From: Tulasnella sp. 424 | Taxonomy: Eukaryota > Basidiomycota > Agaricomycetes > Cantharellales > Tulasnellaceae | Assembly: GCA_019633425.1 (NCBI GenBank) | Contig: WSUB01000037.1 | Span: 186,001-250,000, forward strand | Length of the DNA stretch: 64,000 nucleotides | Direction of reading: 5' to 3' | Shown: piece after piece, positions 42,940 through 54,500 of the stretch | How positions within the stretch are numbered: position 1 is the stretch's first letter | Layout: every line of letters starts with the position of its first letter | Notes under the pieces: generated by a model | The model's database searches: none | What the model saw: only the letters and a program-made list of their open reading frames with translations | What the model was told of the DNA's origin: nothing | Made by a program: the position numbers and the translations under genes

Positions 42940-45900
42940 TCAAGTTGACCCGGCTTTCCGTCTGTGCGGAAGATGGAGGGTTAACAGGAAACTATCAAGA
43001 GGGCAGCGAGGGCGTACCTGTTACTCCTCCGTAAGGGAGTATCCCCAGCTTCCTCCGCATTAGATCGCTTTAGTTTGACCCCTCGGTATGCGCCACCCGC
43101 GTCGCGGTCTGCTTCGCTCTCATCACTCGATATGTCCGACTCGGCTGTCTTTCGTCTCCGCCTGGTTCCGAACCGTACCGATCAATATCCTGGATTCGGG
43201 TTGATTTGAAGGACTCACTTGGACCGGCTATCACTTGTAGTCTTCATGCCTGCATCCTTCCGTTTGCGAGACTTATCCAAGTCCGTCTTGAAAAGCTAGA
43301 ATGAGAATGTGCCAACAAGCAAGTTTCCGGAACTAACCTTCAGGTTGGGGGATTTCCAAGCTTTCCCAACACCATTCAGCTCGGCCAAAACTTCTTGACC
43401 TATGTAAGTTCGCTTGACAACCTATGGGGCACTTTAGAATCGCGCGAACTAAACAACATCATGCTAGGTAGTCCGCACCACAGTGGCTCCTTCAGCGGTC
43501 TCGTGGCGCTTGAAGATGTCGACAGGTAACTTGACCTTGCCTGGAAATGTGGCAAGTGGCCATGACTGAGACTGGGCATATGCCTTTATGATGTACTGAG
43601 CTAGCTCGCTGATGACGTAGAGATTCTATAGGGAATTCCATGAGCGAGCGCTTACTCTCAATCGACGAGGTGATCCCACCTCTGTGAACGGGTCATCTTC
43701 TGCGTCCTGGACGGTCTTGAGCTTGGCAGCCAAATGATAGAGTAGAGAAATGTTATCGGATGATGCGACCAGGTTAACGAAAAACTCGATATATCTTCAA
43801 ACAGCAGCGTTAGAAAGGGCAGCAATCCAAACGACCTGCACCTACTTTGCCATATCTTTGAGGCCGTCGATGTCATTAGAGAAATCCGGATGATGGGCCA
43901 ATAAGTGAAGGAGCCGGACGAAGACCAACTCGAAATTAGAAGATTTGATCTCTGAGAAAAACAGTCAGTGGTGCTTTGGGTCGATAAACACAGAAGCATA
44001 CCGGGTGGTGAGCGATGAGAGATGATTTGAACGTAGATGCGGGCCTATAGAGCTTGGATCAATGCAGGTTGCAGATATGTGCCGTACACAACGAACCTTG
44101 TCGCGAATATCTCTCTCGGGATCATGGGCTGTCAAGAATAGCACAGCGTTGAAACGGGGGTCTAGCTTCCGGGCTTGGAGATATTTAATGAGCTTTCCGA
44201 GAAACGCGTATCGCACATGAAAGGAGGGGTCCTGCGAAGAAAATTTGAGCGCTAATGTCATATAGCAAGGGTTGGAAACGAGGGATACCTGCACAACAAC
44301 GGCCAGCACTGGCAGATTCGCCGTTATTATTTTGCAGTATAGATCATTTTGAGAAAGCTTAAGAAGAGCAACAGAGGCTTGCAGACGTAAGTGGGCCTTT
44401 ACGGCTGGTCTAATGCATCCTCAATTGTTAGTATTGATCATCCGAGTTTTGACGGGCTAGCTCACTTGTCTGTCGAGTCAGGAGTTGTTGCGCCCCCATT
44501 CTCCAGGATGGTCCAAAGCATCTTCAAAACGGGAGCTAAGACCTCATGCGCGGAGGGCGTGTCGGTCCGAGGTTCGACATAATAAAGACAACGGTTTCTG
44601 AAAACTTTGATACTTAAAAGTTTGGCTTTCGTCATATAGTCTAGCTGGTCCTCATCAACCCAGTCGGGTGAGCTGTCGTTATTCTAATGACTTCAAACGT
44701 CAGAGGGTATAGAGAAGCTAAAGGGAGAAGCTGAATTCACCTCTTCGGACATTCCTTCTCTCATTAGGAGTTGAACCAAGTGGGTGGTGATGACTTGGCT
44801 CCGGGTTTCAAATACTCGCTGAATTGATTGCGCGAATTCCGCGATGGCAGCCAAGTGCGACACTAATGGACCTTGGGTGGCAGAAGGGAGGGACTGAACT
44901 ACCCGCTGCACGACAAAGGGGTTAGTGTGTGACGAGCGGAAAAATCCTTGACGACAAACATCGAAGACCGTCATGCATAAGTCAACTCTGGTTCCACTGT
45001 GGGCGAGGGCCCGAGCAGCAAACTTAGCTACGCGCGGATTATCTTCCATCACAAATTTCGCGATCCGGTCCACCGTCCGTCTGGTCAAGCGGTTAGATTG
45101 TGCAAACGCCTCTAAACGACAGGTGCTCACTTGTCGCTTGGGAATAACGATGAGTCGATTCTAACGGCGGCCGACAAAGCCTGCATCGCTGTTTCGACGA
45201 GAGAGTGGTTTTTAGTTTCCCCGAGAGCCTTCGAAAGCTCAGTCGCATGCGCGCTGTGCATAACGGGGCAGTATTTCGAGACGTAAGACAACAGCATCTG
45301 AGCCCGATCCGCTCGCCGAGCTACTTCTGACTGAGAGTCGACCTTTTGCAAGCACTTGACTAGGGTCGGCACAGATGACTGGTTGAGAATCCATGGGCTC
45401 GCTCGCCGGAGAATTTGGGTCATAGTGTCAAGGTGCGATGGCAGAGTCTGCTCGACCCGTCTGAGGAATTCGCTCTGTAAACAATGTCGTGAGATCAAGA
45501 GAACCAGAACGAAGGTATCAACTCTACCTGGGATTTAGCCAGGGTTTTGAGATCAGACTTTGGATCAATGCAGCTTCGGAACGCTTTGTACAGTCTGGAT
45601 TCGTTCATGGAAGCGAAAGCATGGAGGTCTTCCGATGCTTTGCTGGAATCCATGAAGCTTCCTGTGACGAATATGTAAGTGGTACGTTTCGTTTCGTTTC
45701 GCCTTATGCTTCAATTTACCAGATATAGCTTGAATAATCCTACCAAGGGCTTGCACAACTTTCTCCTCATGCATGTCGATGACACCTCCCTAGCACAGCG
45801 TTAAAGTCAGCGAAAGATGGATTTTGGCTCCGGGAATCCTGCATACGTTGTTTTTTTCGCAGCAGTCAATGAACTTTTCGTACACAGACGGCCGGCTGCG

Positions 45901-47990
45901 GAGCTGGGTATCAATACCTCTAAGCTAGGCAAACTGCTCTTGGGACGTACGATATCTTGATATTTGTCATAACCAATAAGTTATGCATTGCACGGTCATC
46001 CAAGGAGGCAGCGACGCTTATCAACCTCTGGGTCCATCCAGCCTCATCATCACCTTTCGCTGGAACGGGAAGAATATATTTGAAAACGGTTTCCTCTGCC
46101 TCAGCCCTGGTAAAATGATTGATGAGGGTGGCAACAATCCATTTTCAGCGCTACTCACTTGAGATCCGCGCTTTTCGCTGCCGTTTGGAAGATTGAGGAG
46201 GGGATCCAAGCAAACTTCTTCATAGCTGTGGCGTCGCTACGTTCACTATGGGGATTCGTGAGCTCTTGAACGACAGATCCCTCCAACAAATCTTACATAT
46301 CAGGATAAGCTAGACCAAATAGCTTTCCAAGGCACCGAAACGCTTCCACCCTAACTAGGTGCTGGGAAACAGCCAAAGGGTATAAGAGCCTATCGCAACG
46401 TTGGAAGGATTCCAAGCAAGGTACACCTACCTTTTTGTCAGAGGCGCGGGATGCTACTTCCTCCAATTGCTGAACGCCGACGTTGTGCAACACTGTTTCA
46501 TAATCCATCTGGGCATACACACGGCACGCAGCAGCTCTAACTTTCTCGTCGGGGTCAAGTAGCTTTGCCTGGAGTGCATCTGTTGGAAACCAAGGTGAGC
46601 GCTTAGAAAGGCGTCAGGTGCAGTCAACTAACCCTCCACCTCTGGACGGAGTTCGGCATGGTTCGCAATGATGGTTCCAGTGGCCTCCACGAACGCTAAC
46701 CTGACCCCCGCGGCCTTGTCGCTTCTTCGGTGTATCCAGGCTTGCCAAGCTCCATGATACTTCCGCGAGAGTTCAACTCCGTTTTTGACCTCGCCGAACA
46801 TCTCGCCCAGAACCTGGGTAGCTAGAATGCGCATTTGAAGCCGATCAACCTTGAGCTCTTCTTCAAGCTGGGGCACAACATTGAGTAGCAATGCGGGACA
46901 GTCACGATTTAGAGCTTTGACAAGTTCGTGAGCGGTCTCTATCCGTTCCATCTCCTCCTCATCATCGCTCTGTAGAATGATATCCGTGAAATACTACGAT
47001 CAAAGGTTAGCTACAGACTATGGCGAAAGGGTTGAACTCAGCAGCAAAGCACCTGGCAAACATTTCTTTGCAATCGTTCCGATGTGCGGGAGCAAACTTC
47101 AACAGCGAGCCGATAAGCTGGCGTGGGTTGTTTCTAAGGGATCGAGCATGAGCTGACAAGAACAACCTCACGGGTGCGACAGGCTTACGGTCTGTTTTCT
47201 CATGAATTGGGCGAGTAGGACGTCTAGGAGCTCTTGGGGTAATGTCGATGCTTCATCAATGAGAGCGACCAAAACATCTGTCATGAAAAGCTCGACATTT
47301 TTTGGGAGGTCCGTTCTGCGTGCCAGCGAAAGCAAACGTTAGACGCCGTAGGTTATAAGTTGACGACCAAATCACCCAATGAGATCAAAGAAGCCCCGGA
47401 AGATCTCTGTCATGAGTTCATCAGCTTGGGGTAGATCGCAGACCAAGACTATGCTCTTGATTGAGGCGAGTGATTCTAGGAGATAAAACGTCTCCGCATA
47501 GTATGGCGCGTCTTGGTTCTTGAGCCCCGTTGTAAGTTGACGAAGGAAGAATTGAAAGATGTCCTGATCGCGAAAAGCCGGGAATTAGTCAAGGACCGCT
47601 TTAACACGGGCATGGGATGAACATACCCTTAGTTCATGAGCAGTATAAGGGGCATCCGGAGCGTAAAGGCGTAACAAGTCCGCAAGGCAGCAGGCAACGA
47701 ATGCCTTGACACCTTTATCCTTGTGTAAGAGCAGGGAAGTCTGGATAAGCTCTTTCCTAACAGGGGAGAGTGATTTCGTATCCACGCGTTCCTGATCCAT
47801 ATCAGCGAGCTCCTCTTGGAGTGCCTAAAAGGCCAAATGTCGCGTCATGAGTACGGGTGATGCGCCAGGAGAGTTTAGTGAGACGCGCCTTGAGCTTTTT
47901 GAGCAGAACATCCGTGCTGTGGCCTTTGACAAGCTTGTCGGAGAACTTGAGTTTCTCAGCTGCTGGAGCTCGAGTCTTGGGCGGCGCCAT
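42940..47990 (-). CDS. PDS5: Sister-chromatid cohesion regulator Pds5
   Basis: HEAT-repeat protein that binds cohesin and controls its release and maintenance. Twenty-seven exons: 47990-47889, 47824-47627, 47563-47376, 47315-47189, 47133-47053, 46993-46633, 46579-46431, 46361-46297, 46245-46159, 46106-45951, 45895-45847, 45789-45720, 45661-45528, 45474-45131, 45080-44960, 44905-44741, 44683-44466, 44409-44289, 44231-44097, 44044-44002, 43951-43846, 43794-43680, 43625-43479, 43421-43338, 43295-43219, 43161-43018, 42961-42940. They give 1202 aa. Diagnostic parts: KLKFSDKLVKGHSTD start, VRKELIQTSLLLHKDKGVKA, CCLADLLRLYAPDAPYT, PAYRLAVEVC, VRVEAFRCLGKLFGLAYPD, AHLRLQASVALLKL, DPSFHVRYAFLGKL, and a basic Ser-rich tail ending RRSNRRKAGST. 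Intron 1 appears to be GC-AG. Intron 15 (44906-44959) is 54 nt, in frame and stopless. Converges with NAA15. Confidence 0.93.
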
Positions 47991-48299
47991 GGCCTGCAAT
48001 GGAGAGGACAAATTGGAAGGAGACGGGTAAATAAACGACCACGGGAAGGCGATTGTCAGTCTCAACCACAACGGACATAACTGACGGTATGTCCGAATTT
48101 TGGACAAACAATGGCATCGAGCTCTCCACCAAGGTAACGTGGGGCATAGAACTTGCATAAACGACGAATGGACATGCACAGATAGTATATAATGGCTAAA
48201 GTCACATAGCAACTCGGAAATGGAATAGAGAAAGCGAAGACGGAGACCACCGTCGGCATATATATACACAACGCCAACCGATGTTTAGAAAGGCTGAGT
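47991..48299. promoter_or_regulatory. PDS5 upstream region
   Basis: 309 bp between the PDS5 start and the cyclin stop. On the minus strand there are TATA-like stretches at about 48184-48192 and 48257-48266. No gene seen. Confidence 0.4.
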
Positions 48300-50332
48300 T
48301 CAATAAACCACGAGACAGTCATCCTCTGCAAGCTGCCCAGCAGCTTGACCAGCGTCTCGACGAGCTTGTGATGCGCGGCGTAACTCGGGTAATTCAGCAG
48401 CCAGATCCACGATTGTTCCCTCCTCCCAACGGTCCCTGGCCCATGAATGGACGAACACAGAAGCTTTCATGAACTTTCGGGCAGCATATTTCTTGAAGAA
48501 ATTTTCGTGGCGGGTGGGCTTCAGAACATAGTTCAACATGAGTCTTGCGACAGGAACGATATCTGCCTCGGTATATCCAGAGTAATGGACGAGATTGGGG
48601 TTCTGCAAACCGAAAATGTGAGCGAAATTACAACCAACGATGCAACGAACCCGTACCCATTCCTCCTTGTCGAGAACAAGGCGTGCGAGCCATATTGCGG
48701 CAGCAGCTGTAGCACTGGGAGTAGCCACCAGAAGACGGTGCTCAAGCAAAGCAATCTCAACAAAGTACTTGGCCACGGTGCGGACCTAGTGAATAGGTGA
48801 GCGAAAGATCACTGGGATCGTTGTGAAGTGCTTACCGCCAGGTCGTAACCGTCCGCTTTGCTTGCACGGCGCAGGAAATGAATGGGATTTGGGTAGCTCA
48901 TATTCCAATCCAAGGTCCGGAGGATATACTTTTCGGCCTCGAGGATATTTTTTTCGTCGTAGTTGCCGTCGGCGCAGGCAAGGAAGTTGGCGACAGAGGG
49001 GGCCATGATTTCTTCATACTTTGCGGCAATGAAAAGCGAAGTAATCCCAACAAGCTGAAGCTTGACGAGGGAGACCACCCGCGAGGATAGGAAACGGTCA
49101 ATGATATTGATGGTGAGGAAGAGTGTCTCGGGCAACAGACGGAATCGACCGTGGATTTGAATGAGCCAGTCGGTGAGAATACCGCGCATCCTCCAGGCGA
49201 GCTCCCCTTGGTTTTCCATATAGCGAGGGTTCGGCATCGAGGTAAGCTAGTGGATGAAGAATCAGCATTATGAATACGTCTTGTACGACATTCATTTCAC
49301 TCACCTCTAGCTTCAAAAGGTATTGGAAGATTTCGGCGACGTACTCGCTGACCATTTGTGGATCATCCGCATCCTCCTTGTCCAAGTCATCCCAAGACGC
49401 TTTCAAGGCCCCTTGAGACTCGCCTTCCTTGGGTTCGACCGAGGGTTCTACGTCGGCGGCAGGGAGCGCAAACCGGGCCTCTTCATCGCCGCCGTCTTGG
49501 AGGGGGATATCGCCTTCTGGACCAACGGATGACGTACGTCGCTTCTTATGAGCTGGCTTCGGATCCTCGACTGACTCTTCGGGAGCGTTGGTTTGCGTAG
49601 ATGCCAACGATCGGCGGTTGAGCGATGTTCTTGTCCGGGAAGTGGCAGCGATCGAGCCAGCATTTTTGCTGCTTGTCGTTGAGGCCAGACGTCGAGACTG
49701 TCCGTGAGCAGTAGCAGAAGGCTGGGACCGCAAAGTCGACGTTGACGTTGCTACGGTGGTGGTCCGGGTGATGAGACGGCGAGAGGTACGAATGGGACGC
49801 TGGTCTTGGGCGTCCACGGTCATGGCGTCCTCCGCTCCATCTTGCGCGACTTCACCTTCCTTCTCCGTAGTAGATGACCCTCGCACATGGCGGGTGGTAG
49901 CCGGCTGAAGAGGCTTGCGTTCACCGAGAGGGATCCGAGCCCCAGTAACGGTGGTCAAGGCCGACGGAGCAGGCTTCTTGACTGGAATGGCTTTGTCCTT
50001 GGAATCGCCTGCATCGCCTTTCAGGCCGATCTGTCTTGACTTGTTCTTGTTCGTGACTTCGCCCAAAGCCTCGCGCTTGCGTTTTGCGGCTGAGGCAACG
50101 GTGTCGGTGCGCGAAGCCGTGGCATCCTTGTTTACAGTGGTGTTTGTGACAACCGAAGTTGAAGTCGACACCGCTTGAGCCGGCTTGCTCCGAGTAGTTC
50201 TGAAGGTTCGAGCTGCATTTTCGTCGGCAGCGGGCCGAGTGGCCTGACGATTTCGGCGAGGCTGAAAGGATGATGGGAGTGAGGCATCAGCATGGGGCAA
50301 ATGGTCCCGGATCAAACCATCGACGACGACAT
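48300..50332 (-). CDS. B-type (mitotic) cyclin
   Basis: Five exons (50332-50318, 50261-49305, 49246-48836, 48785-48657, 48602-48300) give 604 aa. The start exon encodes only MSSSM; it is preferred because the longer frame around 50313 has no ATG. The N-terminal 320 aa are disordered and contain a textbook destruction box, REALGEVTN (residues 68-76), for APC/C-driven degradation. The cyclin box starts at about residue 340: ELAWRMRGILTDWLIQIH, ETLFLTINIIDRFLS, KLQLVGITSLFIAAKYEEI, EKYILRTLDWNMSYPNPIHFLRR. The C-terminal cyclin fold follows (AKYFVEIALLEHRLL, KKYAARKFMKASVFV). It would activate Cdk1 for mitosis. Closest types are Clb2/Cdc13 cyclins. Lies head-to-tail with PDS5. Confidence 0.95.
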
Positions 50333-50783
50333 ACTGGAATTTGAGCTGACATTAACGAAAATCACTGATAGCTGACAAGGTCGGTGGTAAAAGAGATGTG
50401 ACAACGAAGTATGATATGCTGAGAGAGCGATGGGAGAGAAAAGCGGCGCTGGTCTGCGCCAACGACGAGGGAGAGAGCGGGAGGGAGAAGGATGGGATGG
50501 AGTGTTGGACGATTATCCAATCTTTGGCAAACCTTGCTTACATCCGTTTATCCCCGTTTTGTTTTTTGTCCAAACAAGAACGCGGCTTGCCCCAACACGT
50601 GACACGCGCCCATGTTTTGCGTCGCGACATTCGCGTGGTCATAAAAGTCGTGACATTTCGTTACAGGATCGTTAAAGTCATCTAAGTATACAGAGGGGGA
50701 AGGGTATATAGAAAGACGAAAGAAAAATATTAGGGCATCTAAGGGGTTGAGAAAAATAGAGACCGCCTCCTCAGCGCGTCGTG
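50333..50783. promoter_or_regulatory. Cyclin upstream region
   Basis: 451 bp upstream of the cyclin start and downstream of the next minus-strand gene. No convincing gene; probably the cyclin promoter plus a 3' UTR. Confidence 0.4.
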
Positions 50784-51312
50784 TCATGACTGACGGCTCT
50801 CACTCGAATCATCGTCCTTTTGGTGTCCATCGAGTGTGGAAGACCGTGGACGACCATTGGGAGACGTCGAGCGTTGCCTGCGTGGAGCGGCAAAGGACGC
50901 GGGCCGACATGTTTTTTTGTCCCCTTCATAAGGAGAACTGTCCGAGTTGATCTGTCAAAGGGATGCAGTCAGCGTGATTAAGAATTACAAAGCTAAGAGT
51001 CGTACTGCTTACCCATCTTCCAAGCTCTTCTTCGAGAGCCTGTTCCTCTAACGGAGTGAGTTTGAGGGCATCATCGCCTCCCTTGCTCTTTTGTGCTCGT
51101 AAGCGCAGAAGATCGACCAGCGACCGTTGTTGGAGTCTGTCTGTTAGATGCATGTCCCCACGGACCCTTTGACCTTGGTCTTGCTTTTGCGGAATCGACG
51201 GATCAATGTCTGTCTGAGAACGATCCCAATCCAAATCGTCCGTTGAGCAAGACTCCAGGGATAGTGATGAAAGAGAAAGTTCAGGATGATTAGAGACGGT
51301 AGTAGCAGACAT
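50784..51312 (-). CDS. Small polar protein with central helix (hypothetical)
   Basis: Two exons (51312-51013, 50951-50784; 61-nt intron) give 155 aa. It is Ser/Asp/Arg-rich. Residues 57-102 form a predicted helical segment (RLQQRSLVDLLRLRAQK, then LTPLEEQALEEELGRWI), with disordered ends. The intron falls right after the tryptophan that closes this helix. No signal peptide, membrane helix or known domain. The frame is open upstream to 51450, so a longer start is possible. Located 451 bp downstream of the cyclin start and 199 bp from the end of the ABCC gene, all on the minus strand. Confidence 0.5.
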
Positions 51313-51511
51313 TAGAAACGGTGTACTGAAGCAGATTACTGTAGTCAAACAGTCTGCAATCGAAAGAGCAGAAGTAGTGATGATGGTGGTCGTTCTTGGT
51401 ACTCGGACGAAATTGCAATTCGTGCTGACACGTGATCTCGCGACGCGCACAGAAAAATCGCATGAAGGTAACTACTGTAAATAAGGACACAGTAGATGAG
51501 CTACGAAGACT

Positions 51512-54500
51512 CTAACTCCTCTCTCTTGCGGCTCTTAGATCCTTCTCAGTGATCCCAGAGCGCTCGCACATGGAGCGGAATATCCCATCCGCCTTGTTGT
51601 ACAAATTGAGCGGGGTGTCGAATTCAGCTACTCGTCCAGCATCCATCACGCATACGCGATCGTATCCAAGAATGGTCCTCAAGCGATCTGAATGCAGAAT
51701 TCTCAGTATAAAGTCGAGAGAGACCGAATTCGCGTACTTACGGGCTATGCATAGCAGAGTGCGGTCACTAAACTCTCGAGAAATCGTCTCTTGAATCAGT
51801 TGATCAGTTGCATAATCAACGGACGCGGTCGCTTCGAAAAAGCAGGGTCAGCACAGAGTACTCAAAAACACTCGGGCACGGCGTTACCTTCATCCAGGAG
51901 CTAAACGATATCAATTGGCAACGAGTTAGCATCAGATCCGTTAGGTAATTACTGCAATCCATACCGTAATGGTCGACGGCTAATAAAGCATGCCAAAGAA
52001 TGTCAGTGATCGATTAGAGAAACAAGTTGAGGAATGATCGTACCGTAACTATGGCCCGTGCCAAGCTAACGAGAGAACGCTGAGGGAGAGTGCACAGTCA
52101 GAAAACACAGCGATCGCACACAAAGAACTAGGTAGAAACCCCACCTCCCCAACACTCAAATTTGCCCCTTCTTCTTCAATTACGGTGTCGAGACTAAATC
52201 GGCCTGCTGAAGCATCTTCCGCGGATAGAGGCTCAGCACCATCTACCGATCCTCTTTTGGAAGTCGGACTCCCGACCAGATGTGCTCTCTTGAGAGCGTC
52301 CCAGAGCATCTAGTTCGACGCAAGGTGAGCTGATTAAAAATTCTAATATCATAAGAGATATAACGCACAGCATCGTCGTATCTCCCGAAGGGATCGAGAT
52401 TGGTTCGGAGAGTTCCTATAGAAGCACGTCAGCCATGCCAGAAACATATATAAAGACCAAGCTTACCACTGAAAAGAAGAGGATCCTGGGGGATAACTAC
52501 AGAAAGATTTATTAGAAGAAAAGATTCAATTCGATACGATGCACCCACTAGCGAGGTTCTGTCGGAGGTCATCGAGACTGAAGCCAAAGTTAGCAGGTCG
52601 ACGCAGTGAGAGCAACAACCTAGCTTACCCCAACGTAGAGATGTCCACTCCATCAAGCTCGATGGTCCCCGACTTGAGCTCCGTCATACGATATAATGCG
52701 ATCATGATACTGATGCGAGTTGGTAAGAAACGCTGCACTCGCTCACTAGGCGTGAAGACTTGTACCTTGACTTTCCAGCTCCAGAACGGCCCACTATTCC
52801 AATGGACTCCCCTGCTTCGATCGAGAAAGATAAATCTTTGAGGACGGTGGGAAGTCCTGGGCGATAGCTCATCTGGACGTTCTTGAACTCAAGGCGACCT
52901 GCTGCCGGCCAGTTTGCTGGTTTGCTGTCAGGAAGCTGGTGAGGGGGTTCCGTTTCAATTTCGTTGCTATAGTGTAGAATCCTTTCGATGGCATTGCTGT
53001 CGTTCTCGACCTAGAAAAGACCCATCTGTAAGTCCTTAGCAACGGATCGAGGGAACGTTCGCATACTTCTGCCAGCTCTGCGAGACGAATGTAGTCAAAT
53101 TAGGCGATCGTTCACCCTGAAACCAGAATTAATCCACTCACGTCTCACGAACCAGCCGAACGATTGCTGGACCACAAGCCTAGGTATTGTAGTCTATGAT
53201 GAGACCGCAAGGCCCAATGTTGTAGGGTTGAACACTCACATGTAGGAGAGAACCAATCCCGTTTGCGACGGAGAGATGCTGGTCGAGACCACAGCAAGCA
53301 GAGCGACTGTAAAACGCAGAAATAAATAAGTAAAATGTAGTGCCGTCCCCGCGCTTGGTCATGTCCGCCGGTACTCACCGAAGAATGTCAGGGCGCTTCC
53401 AAGAGCATCCAGCCGGATTCCAAGCCACCGTTGGTTGGTAATAGTCAAAAAGTACGCGCTGCCAAAGATAAGCTTGTTCAAGATCAGACAAGAGGATAGA
53501 TGGGATTGGCATACCGATTTTCAGTATCCATCCTAAGTCGATTCTCTTTCAGGAACCGTTCACTCTCGCCATATGCTCTCTGAAACACGTTGTCAGAAAA
53601 TCGGACGAGGCGCGACAACGATGTCTTACAATGGTAGATAACCCGCTGAGCGACTCGGCATAGTGAGCGTAAAGAGACGAGCGCAACATAGCATCTGTTT
53701 TCGGTCAGATGGTGCAGGCGTGTACAAAAAGCGATTCAGCGTACCTAAACGTTTAAGCTCGCGGGCACTCGCTCTGTAGAACACTGAGCCCCAATAGTAA
53801 AACACCATGATAACCGCTACAGGCAGAAGGAACCAAGGGAGGATGACAGACACCAAAACAATAGTTGAGACGATCTGGAAAGGAAGAGGAGATTACAGTC
53901 AGACACTAGAGCCGGAGTTTGCATGTTGAGTTCAACTACCTGACCCAATGTGCCGGCAAGCATGCGAAAAGCGTCGGCAATCAAGTTGTCAAGGGTGTCG
54001 ATGTCCTTGGTGAAGCGATTCATGATGCGTCCTAGTGGCGTTGTGCTGTTGATGCGGGTGAGTTTCGGCTCGAGCAGGTCTTTGAGAAAGACGTACTCAA
54101 AAAAGGCCATCGGGGCATGCATTACCCGTGTAATCGCAGACTAGTATACACGTTAGCTAGAGCGGGAGAACCTTGCGTGATGTTACGTACGCGGTGTAAA
54201 TTCTTCGCGCTATAGTAGTTGATGATGGTGAAACACAAGCCCATCATAAACATACCGAATGCCTGCCATAATGCGTATTAGTGTAAAATCCAAGGGTCAT
54301 AACACGAGCAATTCACCTGGGCAACACCAAGAGCACCATAAACGCCCATCTATTGTCGAGGGAAATGCGTTCGGCTTCGCGTTGAAAAGTGGTAGCACCG
54401 AATGACTTACGTAAAACCCGCTGCTATATGGCCAACGCCTTTCCTGCCAGAAGACAAGCCTAGTAGGGTGAATTCAGCATCATCAGCGGCATTAGTTGCC

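Noticed and set aside
44960..45130. Single continuous Pds5 exon through 44906-44959
   Set aside because: Open in frame, but Pds5 alignment, the CACTAAC branch and GCAG acceptor favour splicing; kept as a finding.
45920..45950. 31-nt intron in PDS5
   Set aside because: The 55-nt choice (45896-45950) gives a better Pds5 match (NIKISRPSVYEKF) and a normal length.
50313..50315. Start of the cyclin at the long open frame MIRDHLPH
   Set aside because: The codon is TTG, not ATG; the MSSSM exon at 50332-50318 splices in frame and has a real ATG.
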